In this document: piece by piece, positions 11,545 to 25,600 of the stretch
How positions within the stretch are numbered: the stretch's first letter is position 1
How the letters are laid out: every line of letters begins with the position of its first letter
Source: Marisa cornuarietis
Taxonomy: Eukaryota > Mollusca > Gastropoda > Architaenioglossa > Ampullariidae
Assembly: GCA_004794655.1 (NCBI GenBank)
Contig: SMMW01000589.1
Location: 1,116,001 to 1,180,000, forward strand
DNA length: 64,000 nucleotides
Direction: 5' to 3'
The notes under the pieces: model-generated
Databases searched by the model: none
What the model saw: only the letters and a program-made list of their open reading frames with translations
Told to the model about the DNA's origin: nothing
Program-made: the position numbers and the translations under genes

Positions 11545-11640
11545 GTTCGCGTACCCTACGGGTATCGAACCGACGAGCTTCCGCCTTGAGACTGGACTCT
11601 AGTGTTTATGTCACTTGTCCATGTGCTTCGCTATGCGTCC
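11545..11640 (-). mobile_element. tRNA-derived SINE-like fragment
   Basis: On the minus strand, TAGCGAAGCACATGG (near 11633-11619) resembles a pol III A box, and GGTTCGATACC (11571-11561) is a perfect B-box match. The spacing is about 50-60 bp, as in a tRNA with a longer variable region. An (AG)n run follows at the 3' side. The cloverleaf is degenerate, so a functional tRNA gene is unlikely. Confidence 0.45.
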
Positions 11641-11989
11641 ATCTTTTTCTGAATATCCTTTTAATTATTTTAAGTGATTGCGAAAAAATCATAAAACTAA
11701 TTATAGAATGACTTGAATATCGGTTCAGAGTGCGTTCATAAGGACTGTGTACACGTTCAGCTGGAACACATACTGCACTTATAAACCGGAAATGAAACGT
11801 AATGTTTGTAGTGTTTTAGTCTCCATTTTGTGTTTACTTTCTCTACAAGCATAGGTATTCAGCTATGTGCATCGTGTAAAGGAGCCTGTTGTGACGAAAA
11901 TCAGTGTGTTAGAGATGTGACCCGTTGTTTAAAAAAGTCACTATAGTTATATATATACAGGCAGTATTTGAAACGTTATGAAATACATT

Positions 11990-12592
11990 CAGTCAGTCAG
12001 TCAGTCGTCCCTTGCCTGGCACCTGGCGTTGGTGGGAGCACATGGATAGACGCTGCAGCTGACAGGGCCCGCCACTCTTGCCTATTGTGGGCGATAGTCA
12101 GCAGATCCTGTACAGTACGACCAGTCCAGTCTTTGACGTTCGTAAGCCAGTTCTTTCTCTGACCACCGCGGCGTCGGCCACCCTCCAAGGTGCCTTGAAG
12201 GATAGTCTTCGACAAGGTGTCGTGCCGGGTTACATGGCCAAAGAAGACCAGCTTACGTCGCTTGACTGTTGATAGTAGAGGTTCCTGGTGTCCTACGAGT
12301 GTGGCAATCTTGTTTCTTACAAAGTCGTTGGTTTTGTGTTCTTTGTATGAGATCCAGAGCAGCCTCCTCAGACACTTGTGCTCGAATGCCTGGAGTCTTC
12401 TTTCTGTTTCGGCGAGCAGAGTCCACGTGTCGCATCCGTAGAGCAGGATCGGCACTACCAGGGATTTGTACAGCCTGTATGTGGTAGTGAACCTAATCTT
12501 GTGGCTATGCCAGATCCTATCTAGCCTAGCCATTGCTGCTGTTGCTGTTGCGATCCTGATGCGATATCTTGCGTGGAGCTGCCGTCCTTGAA
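11990..12592 (-). pseudogene. RTE-like LINE 3' end: C-terminal reverse transcriptase fragment
   Basis: The minus strand encodes the end of an RT polyprotein: I-A-T-A-T-A-A-M-A-R-L-D-R-I-W, then Y-K-S-L-V-V-P-I-L-L-Y-G-C-D-T-W-T-L and R-R-L-Q-A-F-E-H-K-C-L-R-R-L-L, W-R-A-L-S near the end. These are hallmark motifs of RTE/jockey-type LINE C termini. It stops at about 11997 in a short (TCAG)n tail, the kind of microsatellite that ends such elements. It is 5'-truncated: no endonuclease or RT core is present. Confidence 0.85.
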
Positions 12593-12599
12593 ATACATT

Positions 12600-14010
12600 A
12601 AAGTATACACAAGCAAAAGAAAGTCATTTTTCTTGTTTGAGGGGTATATTTCATCTTAAAAAACAATTTAGACTCAGGTAAACAAAAGCTGGTTTTTTTT
12701 TTACAAATAAATACAATCATTCCAACATCCATATTGTGCCGTGATTCCCGTGCCAAGAAACCGACACTGGCACTGATAAACTTGACTCTTGCACATTCTT
12801 TAGGTCAGTCTCAACAATTTATACCTCTACCCCTAGAAGAATAAAAAAAGAAATGGCTTAATTTTAAGCTGCTCAGATTAAGATAACTAATACTTTTCCA
12901 CATAAAACTGCTTTGTAATCTGTTCAGTCTGTAACGATGTCAAGCCTATTCTTGGTTTTAGATCCGTCCCCGAGTGTTTTCTATGGGTGTTGGCTATTGT
13001 CACTAACATTGTCCTCGCAGAGTTTCAATTTTTCAATGGAACAGATATTAAAGAGCTAGCGTCAATTTGTTTTCTATGGGCCTTGGCTATTGTAAGTAAC
13101 ATTGTCTTCACATTGTTTGATGTTTTTAATGGAACAGATATTCAATAGCTAGCGTCATCGTCTGCAACACATAGATAAAAAAGTGATTGAATATCGACTG
13201 AGATCGGATCATAAGATCCTTCACTGCCTGCTATTACCACAGAGTATCTCACATTTTTATCAACATTAATGGTTCACTGAAGATGACTTAAAGAATAAAT
13301 TGAGGAAGAAGAAAGCGAAGACGAAGAAAAAACGCACAGTTGCGTTAAATCTTTAGTCAACTGTTATAGTCGTTTTCCTAGCCACTATAGCTGCGATGGT
13401 TACAATCGTTACCCAAGAAGAAGAAAAAAGTCCTAACGTCTTATTCATTCTTGGTATTGTGTTGTATAGTTCAACATAGCTCTCTACTGTAATTCTGAAA
13501 CAAAGCGAAAGTAAACACGTCGTAATAAACACTCCTGCCACCCTTACGAGGTTCAATTCCTGCCTCTCTTGTATATTTTTAGCAAACTCTGTTTTCTGGG
13601 AGGACGATAAGATTCCACACTAAACTCAAACAGTCAGCGACAAAAATTAACTTGGCTAATAACCAGTAAATGTATCGGTGTATGTCAACACAGACGAGAA
13701 ATATTTTAAACGATACTCGGAATAACCAGTATTAGTGTTTTACAGCCATTGAATAACGATTGATAAAATAAGGTGTAAATAAACCCTTTCCTTCACATCC
13801 TTTTTTCTTTGATATACGTGTGGCGTTTATTTGTATGCGTAAGTATAGCTTATCTCGTTCTGTAAATCTGGCCTGATCCTATTGACATTAAACCACCATT
13901 TGTTATAATCAGCGATTACTAAGTATATTTACTGTACACTCGGACATAAGCCATTGGTCTGACACTCACCAATCAAGTGCTGACGATACTGTCTGACTTC
14001 CCTATTTCAC
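12600..14010. other. Intergenic region upstream of the central gene
   Basis: No gene seen. It contains a tandem duplication of about 93 bp: TTTTCTATGGG...TGGAACAGATATT...GCTAGCGTCA occurs at about 12976-13068 and again at 13069-13158, with some divergence. The rest is AT-rich single-copy-looking sequence leading to the central gene's promoter. Confidence 0.5.
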
Positions 14011-14014
14011 AAGC

Positions 14015-14022
14015 TATATAAA
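14015..14022 (+). promoter_or_regulatory. TATA box of the central gene
   Basis: TATATAAA lies 58 bp before the ATG at 14073, predicting transcription start near 14045 and a 5' UTR of about 25-30 nt. Confidence 0.6.
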
Positions 14023-14072
14023 CTAAACAGATTTGTTTAGAAACCACTTTACAGGTGTCGCTCCAGCAAGAA

Positions 14073-14319
14073 ATGTCTCGTGCAGCAGCCATACATTTGA
14101 AGCCTGGTATGAAAGATTTGTTTCTAATATTTTAAAGTAAGACGTGTAGACAAATGTTCTGTAGCTTTAGAATAAGTCGTAATCACCTAAGGCGAATTTT
14201 AAACACATTTACCGATTTCTTTGTGAGGTATATTGCTATTTACACGTATTAATAGTCCATTGGATACCTCTATTGTTCTCTCTCCCTATTTCCCTATCTT
14301 CTTCCCTTTCTTCTTGAGT

Positions 14320-14350
<31 letters not shown>

Positions 14351-14359
14351 TTATGCGTT

Positions 14360-14425
<66 letters not shown>

Positions 14426-14491
14426 CTGTGTTTTAGATAACTTGTTCAAATAATGGTATAGTGTTTACATGCGTGTGTCGGTGTATCCCAC

Positions 14492-14524
<33 letters not shown>

Positions 14525-14774
14525 TAGAAAAGAGAGAGACTGTCTCTCTCTCTGTGTGTCTATATGTGTATTTGAAAAATGGTCTTACTTTGTAACTTAT
14601 TTAAGCACTGGTCAGTAAACGCAAAGCAGTCACAAAGACCAACGCCAAGATATCTATGAGCTTATATTGGATCCTCGTTAACTGTTGAGCATCTTCTCGT
14701 CACAGGTTCTTCATGGCAGCGACTACAAGCTATTCTTATTGTCGTCTCTGTGTTTACAGCAGCAAGAGGTCAAG
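14073..14774 (+). CDS. Exons 1-2: signal peptide
   Basis: Exon 1 (14073-14106) gives MSRAAAIHLKP. Exon 2 (14706-14774) adds a hydrophobic core, L-Q-A-I-L-I-V-V-S-V-F-T-A-A, and a cleavage-type A-R-G-Q. Residues 1-34 are thus a typical type I leader. The ATG was chosen because it is the first downstream of the TATA box and opens the frame that continues in phase 1. The 599-nt intron between them holds long (TG)n runs. Confidence 0.8.
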
Positions 14775-17181
14775 GTGAGGAAAGTGATTATAAGAACGGT
14801 GTTTTAGAATGAAACTTTAATCAATTTTCAGTAAGCAGTATAGATGCACGAAAAATGTGTCTGTACTTTTGTGAGTCAGTCAGTCAGTCAGTCAGTCAGT
14901 CAGTCAGTCAGTCAGTCAGTCAGTCAGTCAGTCAGTCAGTCAGTCAGTCAGTCAGTCAGTCAGTCAGTCAGTCACAGATTGAATGAGTAAGATGCTAGAA
15001 GGACTTTAAAGCCCAGAAACTGTGTTAATCGCATAATTTTAAGTACATGAAATAGTGATGAAACAATCATAAGAACGCTTTCTATTACATTGCACTCGTC
15101 TTATAGACATATTTCTTGATGACTGCTTTTTTCTTACAGTGGAGAACGACGTCCGACTGGTTAACGGATCGAATGCCCACGAAGGGCGAGTAGAAATCTT
15201 CAAGGATGGAGTCTGGCTCAGTGCTTGTCGTTCGTACACAACTAACGCTGCTGATGTCATCTGCAGACAGCTCAGATATCCAGAGTGAGCCTGCTTGTAA
15301 TCGTTTCTCTCGCTCTATTAAAAGAAAATATAATCACTCAGCTTGGGCAACTACGAAATGTTACAATGTCTCATGAGCAAGGGCAGGTTAGCACTGTGAT
15401 CGTTTGTTTGTGTGTCTATATGTGTATATGTGTGAATAGGTGTGTTTGTGTAAATATATATATATATATATAGAGAGAGAGATGTATGCAAGTGTGTTCT
15501 GTCGCTCTTTCATGCTTTCTAATGTTAATTTCATTTCAGTGGTGGTGCCTCTCTCTACTATGCAAACTCGTATGGCCCAGCTCCAGGAGAAACTTTCAGA
15601 GACCGCATATCCTGCACTGGAAGGGAAGCCACGCTATCACAATGCACTTTTTCAAGGCAGACTGCAAACTGCGCCCCAATCCAAACTCTTGGAGTCAGCT
15701 GTGATACAGGCAAGTCATGTTATCAGTCTTTACCCACGGCGAAGACACACCAACAAAACAGTTAACGTATTCTGAAACAATTTAATCGTCTATAAATTTT
15801 TTATTTTAGGGTTACACCACGAGACCAAAACAATACGTCTTGCTAATGGTACAACACCGTATGAAGGCCGGATAGAGGTCTTTGCCAATGCCGTGTGGGG
15901 CTTTGTCACAGACTCCAGTTATTCTAACAGACCAGTTCATAATGCAGTGGCCGCCGGTCTTGCCTGCAGGCTTCTATTCGGTCCTAAGTATGAGTGCTGT
16001 TCTTTTTCGTTTTCCTGTTTTATCAACTTTTGTTATGTCCTATAGGCTGCGTACCTTAGTTTTCCTTTCATGTTAAAGTTTTTTTCATTGTTTTTACTTT
16101 GTTGCAATATTATTGTCGCTGTTATCATAGTTGTATTACATAAACATGTGCTTTATGGCTGTCACAAAGCTCCAACTCCCTCAACACGACAGTGGTTATG
16201 GCTTTTAAATCGTCAATGCATTTTCCCCCAGAATAGGTGATTAACAAAACCAGACAAAACAGGAGCAGAATTGTATACTCACCGAAGAAAACTGAAGCAC
16301 TGGGACCAGTTGCACAACACATTTCTAAATTTAAACATTTTTAGGCCTTAAATCTTTTTAGATAATCAGTTTAAAGTGCACACCACAATTTTAGATTTTT
16401 TTTAAAACTGAAACTGCTTTAAAGTAAGATAAAGTTGTTTATGTCTGACTTTCTGTCCTGCAAGTACAATTTTTTTGTATGTTCTTGTGCAATGCATCTG
16501 AATGGCAGAGAGGAGATTGTGCTTCTTTAGAACAGTTTTAAGGTTTAGAAACCTTTCTGTGCAACTGGCTTCAGAAGTCTTCAATTTGTTTTAACAGCTA
16601 CGGTGGATCTGTGGTCCCTAAGCAAGAAGCTTCTGTACGATTTGGAGTTGCAAGAGGACGGGCAATACTACTGAGCAATATCGTGTGCAAGGGGAGCGAG
16701 AAAAGTCTGCTCGACTGTCAGAGCTCTGTTGATATAAGCACTAGTCACGAAGATAGCCTTTGTGTCGTCTGTAAAACAGGTACGCGTAGTAATGCTTGTA
16801 CAATACTTACTTTAATAGCAGGCCCACGACACCAAGAAGATGTACATAACATACATCTTGCAGACATACATGGGTAGGAATGATAATGTAAAATAATAGT
16901 AATAATGTTTCTTTAAATATATTATTGAAGCATGAACTTAACTGCGTAACAATTTTTTTTTAACTCACTGTGAATTTTCCTTAAGTTCCAAGCGGTTGCA
17001 ACGGGTACTTAGAGGCTGCCACTGGAAATCTCACGTCACCAGGATATCCCCAAAGTATAGTCTACACTACTGATACAGACTGCGTGTGGAAAATCGTCAA
17101 TAAAGCCGCAAAAATTCGCTTGTCTTTTACAAAAGTTGACGTCAATGGTAGCACCTCGTACACATCCAACAGACTGCAGGT

Positions 17182-17236
<55 letters not shown>

Positions 17237-19603
17237 ACGCCAGCTTTCTCACCGTCACACGTGTCAGATTGAAGAGGTCCGGCCATCGCTACTTCTCTTT
17301 CGCTGACCCCATAATTTGGAATGCCCTACCTTTGTCTCTCCGTACACTCGTACAGTGCTTTCTGGTTTGAACTTTAAACGTATCTCTCTCGAAATAACTT
17401 GTGTATTATGTTTACCCTGAATGTTACTTTCACCTGTCCTTTCTGCGTCCCTCCATGTTCTTTCTAGTGTTCACTGTATATGTGTGCTTGTATGATTGGC
17501 TGATTGCGATTCCCTTCTTCGTCATGCAGCATGATTACTTACTTCCCTTCGTAAAGCATAATGAGCACGCTTACATGAGGGGAAATGCACTATATAGATT
17601 GTGTTATTATTGTTATTATTATTATTTTAATAATTATGTCATGGTATGTTACGTCACGGTAAGTTTTCTATCCAGTCCTCTGAAACTAGAACCCAAAAGT
17701 CAGACCTAAACAACTTTATCTTACTTTAAAGCAGTTTTAGTTTTAAAAAATTCTAAAATTGTGGTTTACACTTTAAATATTCAAATGGCAGCACAATATA
17801 TATTTTTTTATTTTTTCACTTTTCCTGTCTCCCGATTTATAAAAAAAATCTGTTCCGTTTATTTCACAGATGCGTTGAAACAGGAAATAAAAACTAAAAT
17901 ACTGTAACTTAATCTCAGTGGTATCTTTCTAGACTACGCTTAAAGTATTCTTAACTGGTTTGGCGCAAAAAAAGTTATGCTTAAAGTCTTGTCTCTAATC
18001 GTTGCAGGTATTTGACAGTGATGCGTCTTCGAGCCTCGCTTCAGTAATATCATCCACAACCGTAATATCATCCAACAGCGAAATAAACGTATGGCTGAAA
18101 GTTCCATCTGGTTTAAAAGGAATCCAGTTCCATGCACACTGGGGTAAATATACACTTATATATTTAAAACTAAGATGATAAAATTTTGAAAATATTCAAC
18201 TGGAAAATCAGTATAATCATAAAGTAAAATACAGTAAAAAAAAAGTTATCATGATAGATCACCAGATTAATCAATAGACATCTAGAAAGAAACTTCAATA
18301 AGAGTATATTTTCACAAATTTAGTTTGTTATATCCAAAAGTGGTAAAAGTATTGCATTCCCGTTTTCTGCTTTAATTTAATATAAATGAACTACTTTGAG
18401 GATTTACATCAACAGACGCTGCACCGTGTTTCGAAAGTATAAGCTATTCGGGCTACATCCGATCACCAGGCTACCCACAGCAGTACCCAACAAACGTGAA
18501 CTGCACATATCACCTATTGAAGAGGAAAGGCTTACACATTAATATACAATTCAACGACTTTGCTCTGAGCAATATGGCGCACGGAGTATGTGGAGATTCT
18601 TTACAGGTGCAAACATACCTTCATTTACACGTAAAACTAATAGGAGTGAACGAGATTTCTTATTTGACTGAGGCAAATCTACAAAGGCAGCCTAGCTACT
18701 TTTATGCTATCGTGATGCTGAGCAATTACGAAAGGTTTGACTGAAGATTCTCTATTGTTGATCTTGACATCACCACCATCAGTAACACCATTATCATCTC
18801 TATATCCCCTTTATCGAGGGTTATTGTACTTTTAGTACAAGTTAAAGCTTAGGAGGCTTGTTGAGTACACCAAACAAGTAAAAATAAAAACAAGTTTGGC
18901 TCCTCTCGTAAAGAACGGTAAGAAGCAGAGGATTAAGTAAATAAAAGGCCTAGAATACATTATATAATTAGTAATCGCTCCTCGTATTAAAATCAATGAA
19001 AGTTCTGCATCATTACTTTCTAAAGGTATTCGATGGGGACTCAGAGTTATCACCATCTATCCGTGGCCAAATGTGTAATACAACAACGCCCGTTGACATT
19101 ACAACCTCCAACGTAACATCTACAACGGTCATCGTGAAGTTCACATCAGACGCTTTTAATACGTCAGTTGAAAGGGGATTTGAAGCTTATTTTAGTTCAA
19201 TGGAGCCAGGTAGATACCTCATTTTTTCAGCTCTCACAAACTGTGTGTGTTTGTTTGTGTTAGAGGAAATGTATGTACATGTATACTTATTTATTAGCTA
19301 CTGCTCCTAAGTTAGATAACTCATCCTACCTCCCTTAAGTGGCACCAGCCGGACACTAGTGTCTTTGCCCTGCATTCTACTTTCGCTCTTAGGCCGCTCT
19401 GCTCTTTTGCTAGCTATAAAACACCTCTCAGATAGGCAGTTCCCTCACCTGTCGATTTTCGTGGTTGAATTCTTCCAGCCCTAACGTTTTCTCGAAGCAA
19501 GAATTTGTAAACCGGTTATTGCGGGCCTTTGAGTTTGGATGCCACTACTTATTTTACTAGTCTATTCGCTTTCTATAAGCATTTAGATGGTTCTGTATAC
19601 ATG

Positions 19604-19654
<51 letters not shown>

Positions 19655-22600
19655 GTGCTTTTGTAACAGTAAAGTAAGATTTCAGTCTTGAAATTATAAT
19701 TAACAATTCAATGTCCATATTTTTTCAAATGTTAACAGTTTTATTGTCTTGACATCTGTAAAGGTTAATAAGTATACAATTCTGACGCTCAAGGTCATTA
19801 TAAACCGATAGAAAATATGAAATTCTCACGTTTGCTTCTCAAAAAGGTCCGATTCGACCAGGTAGTTACACTGCGGACAGGGGTACCTTCACAACTCCCG
19901 GTTACCCCAGCGTTTACAACGGTGAAGAGGACGTCATCTGGACCATCACAACAAAACCCTACAAGACTATAACTATTTCCTTTCATCATGTCGTGCTGAC
20001 AGGATGTTGCGATGATTACATTATGGTAATAGCGCAGTGCTGATAGACGATCCCGTGTTAAAGGCATAGACAGTTCGTAACCTAAAACACAATCTGATTT
20101 AAATAAGATAGTTTTATCTTATTAAAACAGATTGGCTTTAATTCATGCACAACTACAAGAATGCATCAGAATGGCGCCTGCTAATCCTTCTCCACATTCC
20201 TCTTCCCCCTCCTCTTGTTATCTCTTTTATTTCTGTTTATTTTGTGCTTCTGTTTGTTTGTTTGTTTTTGTTTTGCCTTTGTTTTTGGTAATGTGATCAA
20301 CACTTGACGATTCTATGTTTTAATGTGCATAATGTGTAATACTATTGAATGCTTTACTAAATTAGTATTCGTTATTTACTCTCTCAAACACATGTACAAT
20401 ATGATAAGTTAAGATCACTACCTTCTTTGTAAGTCTTTATAGTATCATTATCGTCATCTCCATCATATTGCCTTATTTGTAAACATACATCAAGCATGGA
20501 AAAAAGAAAGAAATGAGGGAAAAACACTTAAGATTAGCTTGGACTTAATGCTGCCATTGCTTAATAATCAGTTGTATGAAGATTAAAAAAAAAAAAATGC
20601 ATCAGAATAATGAAACTGCTTGTTACCTGCCAAACATGAAATTACCTTTAGATAAATAAAAGAAAGCTGAACGTTAAGAACAGATTATTCACGTATTAAG
20701 AAGTTAAAACAAGAATACGTTTTATTTCCAATGTTGCTTTTTTGTCGTTAAGATTTCCGATCAACGGATATCAGCCTATTATTACGGCGGAAATATTCCC
20801 TCTTTTGTCACTGACACAAACTTTGTGCAAGTAACAATGAAATCTTCACTAGACAATGGAAGGAATCAAATCAATGCATCTTGGATAACGGGTATGACTC
20901 TGTAAATTCTAAATGGAACGTGGCTTTATTTCATATTATGTTTCTAAGCGATACTGCTGTACCGTATTTTTTTCCTCTAGAAATACTTCCTGCGTGACAT
21001 GCTTGCAAAATAAAGCTTGTAAAATATAAACACAGCTCATAAACGTAGTTTATAATGTCAAGTTAATAATGATGCTTTGCCGAAGCAAAAGTGTTAACGG
21101 TGTTGGTGATCATTGATCATTCGAGTTGTAATGGTGACGATGGCTGTGATTGTGAGGAAAGGTCCTCCCAGCTCATCCTCTATTGGCTGTTTCTCATACC
21201 AGTAACTGACTTTCCTAGTCCATATCCATTAAAGTTTTCCTACTGCAAGAGAGGACATTGCTTTGGGAGAAAATATGTTGCCACGATTTGTAGTATGAAA
21301 ATGTTTCTTTTCTGAACAATCTACCAAACTCTGGGAAAATCATTATAGGTGCGGGTGTCTAAGGGAGGTTTTTCATGTACAGAGTGCCGACAAGTGTTTA
21401 CTGCCTCCTCCGGATCCATTGTGTCTCCTAACGACCCAAGCTTTGACTCGGCGTCAGCAGACTGTACTTATGTCATTAGACAACAGGCAGGCTACTACAT
21501 TACATTACAGTTTTCTACATTCAACTTTGACACAAAATGCAGTAACTACATAGAGGTAAGATGTTTGTATGCATAATTATTTGCTGCACGTTTGTGTTTT
21601 ACATATTTATTTTGTAAGTAGTAAAATGGTGTAGAATCAGAAAAATATTTTATTGCTACATTTAATACATATAATATGTTAAAACATTTTCTACAATGTA
21701 GTTTCTTTGTTGGGACACAAAAAGCTACTTTTTATGGTTTAGATACACGATGGCAGCACAGATTTGTTTCCACTGCTTGGCGAACGTTACTGCGGTCAAA
21801 TACTTCCACCAAGTTTGAACTCCACCCAGAATATTGTGTTGCTAAAGTTCCGGACGCAAAGTGGCAATAACTCTTTTAGTTTGACATACACTTCACACCC
21901 AAAAGGTACTCTATCTCGCTTGTTACATGTTACATCTTATGTGAATGAAAAAAACATTTTATTGTAAAAGCAATGAACACAGCAATTACACGCCATATGG
22001 ATTTACAATAACAGTTGATACGGGCATTCTAAAGCTATTTTATTTGTTAATATTGCATAATTAGACTTAAAGAATATACCGTTTCCAAACTTGATCTGCA
22101 TGGGTTGTTTGCTTTTAATCAATAAGCGTAGTAAATATTTGGCATTATATCTAAGTGTCACCAAAAACGTAGCTTTAGACGAGATTATTAGGCATTATTC
22201 ATTTTTAATTATTAGAATGCAGCAGCGGTCTGATGAAAGACAGCGATGGGAGCTTCACGTCACCAGGCTTCCCTCTTGGGTATCCCAGTAATACCTACTG
22301 TGTGTGGACAATAAATTTGGACCAAAAGGACCTACAGATCGAACTGACCTTCGACGACTTTTCAGTTGGCTCTCAAGGAACGCAGTGTCAAAATGCTTTT
22401 GTCAGGGTCTACAACGGGGATACAGTGGATGCAAGTACAGTCATGACAACGTGAGGGCAAAGTTTCATGTTTTAAAAAACAAGAACACCATCTGATTAAC
22501 ACAATCTTTATCGTCCTCATAAAATAATTGTAATCGTCAAATCAACTGAATACACTGGTTCATATTCAAAAGTAGTTACATGCTGAAAATAATGGTGACG

Positions 22601-25600
22601 AGTTCTCTGATGTATTTCAGGCTCTGTGGAACGACTTTGCCTCCCAAACTGAGGTCGACTGGTCACAGCATGACGGTAGTACTGAACGTCTTTGGGTCGC
22701 TGACTAATTCCAACGGATTTCGCGCTACATACGCTGCCAGGAAGCCAAACGGTAATACTACTGCTACTTAGATAGCCATATAATGTAAAGGTAAAAGAAT
22801 TATTCGGGCAAAATGATTTGCAAATTTGAAGCTTAGTATCTTCTTGTACTACTTGAGGTGGACTGCGCTCATCGTAATGACAACAATGATGGTGTTACTG
22901 TTTTCAGTAATGATAGTGTTTTCGTTGTTTTTTCGTGGTGACGTGGGATGATGATCGTCAAGATGACGATTTTTAAACATAGATATTTCCATAAACTGCA
23001 AAACTATGAAAAATATGAGATAGTACGCCAAACGGAGTCATTTATTTAAGTATTATATTTAAAAGGGATGATGCATGCTTTTATTTTTATATTAGTCATA
23101 ATGAAACGCTCGTCTTCCTTACTCAGTTTTTAGTAAGTGAAAGAGTAGGTAGCTAGGTACTTTGCGCGAGTGTGTGCGTTTTTATAGCAAGAATTTCTTA
23201 TCTTTGGGATGGTGCGAGTGCCTCTGCTGCTTACCTGTAATTCCACACTTCCGTTTTGGTGTATAACTCTTCCTTTCATCCATTTTCAGGTGGACTCCCA
23301 CGAGGTAATTATTTTTGATTGTATCCTGACTTTCTGGCTGTTTCTTGCGAGTTGATTTATTGTTCTAACAATGATTGCCCTGATGATATAATTATAAATT
23401 TTTCAATTCCTTGAGTCATCTAACATCATATTTGTGGAATTGTGATATCACTACAATGACTAGATAATCAACATGTCTTATTATTGAGACTTAGATCTGT
23501 ATCATGCATTATTTCGCTATTACAGGCCTCTTCTCATACGGAACTACTGCAAGAGATCGCACACTTGGATCAACTTCTTATGAAACAATAGAAGTTGCAA
23601 TAGAAGATGGTTTTCCGTTTGGAGACAGCCTCCGAGAAGCTGTCTATGTAAGACATGACATGCCAATGTATCATCTGCTTGCCTCATGGTCTTTTATGAA
23701 GCACATTTTATGAATTGCAAATCGTAGTCATGGTTCTATTTTGAACGCTAGTTGACCAGATAAGTCCAAATGGTTTTAATGTCCTTTCTATGGGAGTTAA
23801 GTGTATGTGGATTAAAAAACAGAAGAAAGTATGAAAGAAAGAAAATCTCACAGTAAGGAGTAGAAAGAATACAAGAGAATAAAAGGAGATATTTAAGATT
23901 TTATACACGAACACAGATGGCTAAAACGAAATACATTTTGATACAATGTCTCCTTTTTTCAACTAAAATTGAAATGGTGATATAATGGTCGTGGTATTAT
24001 AATACATATTATTTATAAACGAGTGTAGGTTCTATGCGTATGCTCTTAATATTTCACGTTGTTGTCCAGGTTGGGACGAATGGCGTCATTTCTTTCCAAA
24101 AAGGCACCGCGTGGCCGAGACTTGACTCCAGCAGCCTGGTTGTATGTGTATACTGCGCCTACATCAGTAACATCCAAGGTGGACTAATTTATCTAGTTTA
24201 TATGTCTTTAGTTCTTTGTCTAATATTTTAGTAGTTATAGCACAAAAAATAACATTCGACTCGATACTTCCAAGTATTTTATAAATTATCGATTAACTGA
24301 CATGTAATCATAAAAATATGGATTGTTTTCTGAACATAAATACTTTTTGTACTTAAGAAAGCCTAAACTTAAAGAAATGACAAACATCTATATAACACGC
24401 TATATCGATTATGATTCTGACTATAGACAAATCTGAAATTACGTTTTTTTGTACTTGCTTTCATCTAATATCATACATTAACAGGTAGTTCATTAGGTTT
24501 ACTATAATGAAAGCTCCTTTGCTATGATTTGTTCAGGATTTAAGAATAAGAATACGAATTTGATTATTGGCCAAGTTACGCTGAACTCTGACTATGGCTT
24601 GTTGATAGAAGAGACCATAAAAAAAATAATCAAGCCTATCCTATAGATATGCCCATGCATGCACACTACCCCTCTTCCTCGCTTGCTCTTTCTTCCACTC
24701 TCCCTTTCTATCACAAGCACAGACACTGCCTCATAGAATACAAAAAGGACACATTCAACTAGTATAGTCCTGAAACGAGCTACCGGGGATTCAAGGAATG
24801 CTATCGCTTACCCTAGAGGCCATGAGATAGAACATTGGCCAGGTGGGAAGCATCCGCTAAAATAAGGTGCGTCATGCACAGACTACGCTGGGAGTAGATT
24901 GTGCCCACAGGGGGCCACAGCCACTACATCGACTAGCTGCACGCCCCACCCAGTCGAGCATGACTTCCCACCTCAGATCATTGGAGATGATGGAACCCAG
25001 AAACCGAAAGTGGTTGGCCTGCAGCTGCTCAATGGGCTCGCTGTCGAGAGTGAGAGGCTCAACATGACCTCTGTTCCTGCGGAAGTCAACTAGCATCTCT
25101 TTGCTCTTAGATACAATGAGCTGCAGACCATTATCACTGTACCAAGTTACCAGATGATCAACTTTTAGGCGGTACCTAGGCTTATCGTTATTAACGATAA
25201 GACTTGCCACCCTGGTCACTGATGAAAAGGCAGAGCAGGAATGGAGATCTACCTGTGTGGAGAGGGAATTGTTGAAGTCAAAGAACCAGAAGCACATTTA
25301 GAGTCGTATCTCATTTTTCCAGGAGCAGCTCAATGAAGATATATATTTAGATAGTTCTTAAATGTGTCTTAAAACAGTCAACGTTGTGTGGGTATAATGA
25401 TGAGCAGTCATCAATAATGATCTACTCGTAATTACCTTTGCCGAATACAATGTGCAGGTGTGTACTACCACCTGTACAATGACGTCAGTGAGAACATAGA
25501 TGTGCTGGAGAAAGCTACTTCTGAAGTTCAGGACGTTACGGGAATGTTCTCGTTCCGCGCTAGAACTGTCCTTGTGGTCACGTGGGACCGCGTGCAGCAA

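Noticed and set aside
11545..11640. Functional tRNA gene on the minus strand
   Set aside because: A and B boxes are present but the acceptor and anticodon stems do not pair well; kept as a SINE-like fragment.
14872..14974. CRISPR-like regular repeat
   Set aside because: It is a plain tetranucleotide run without spacers in animal intron DNA.
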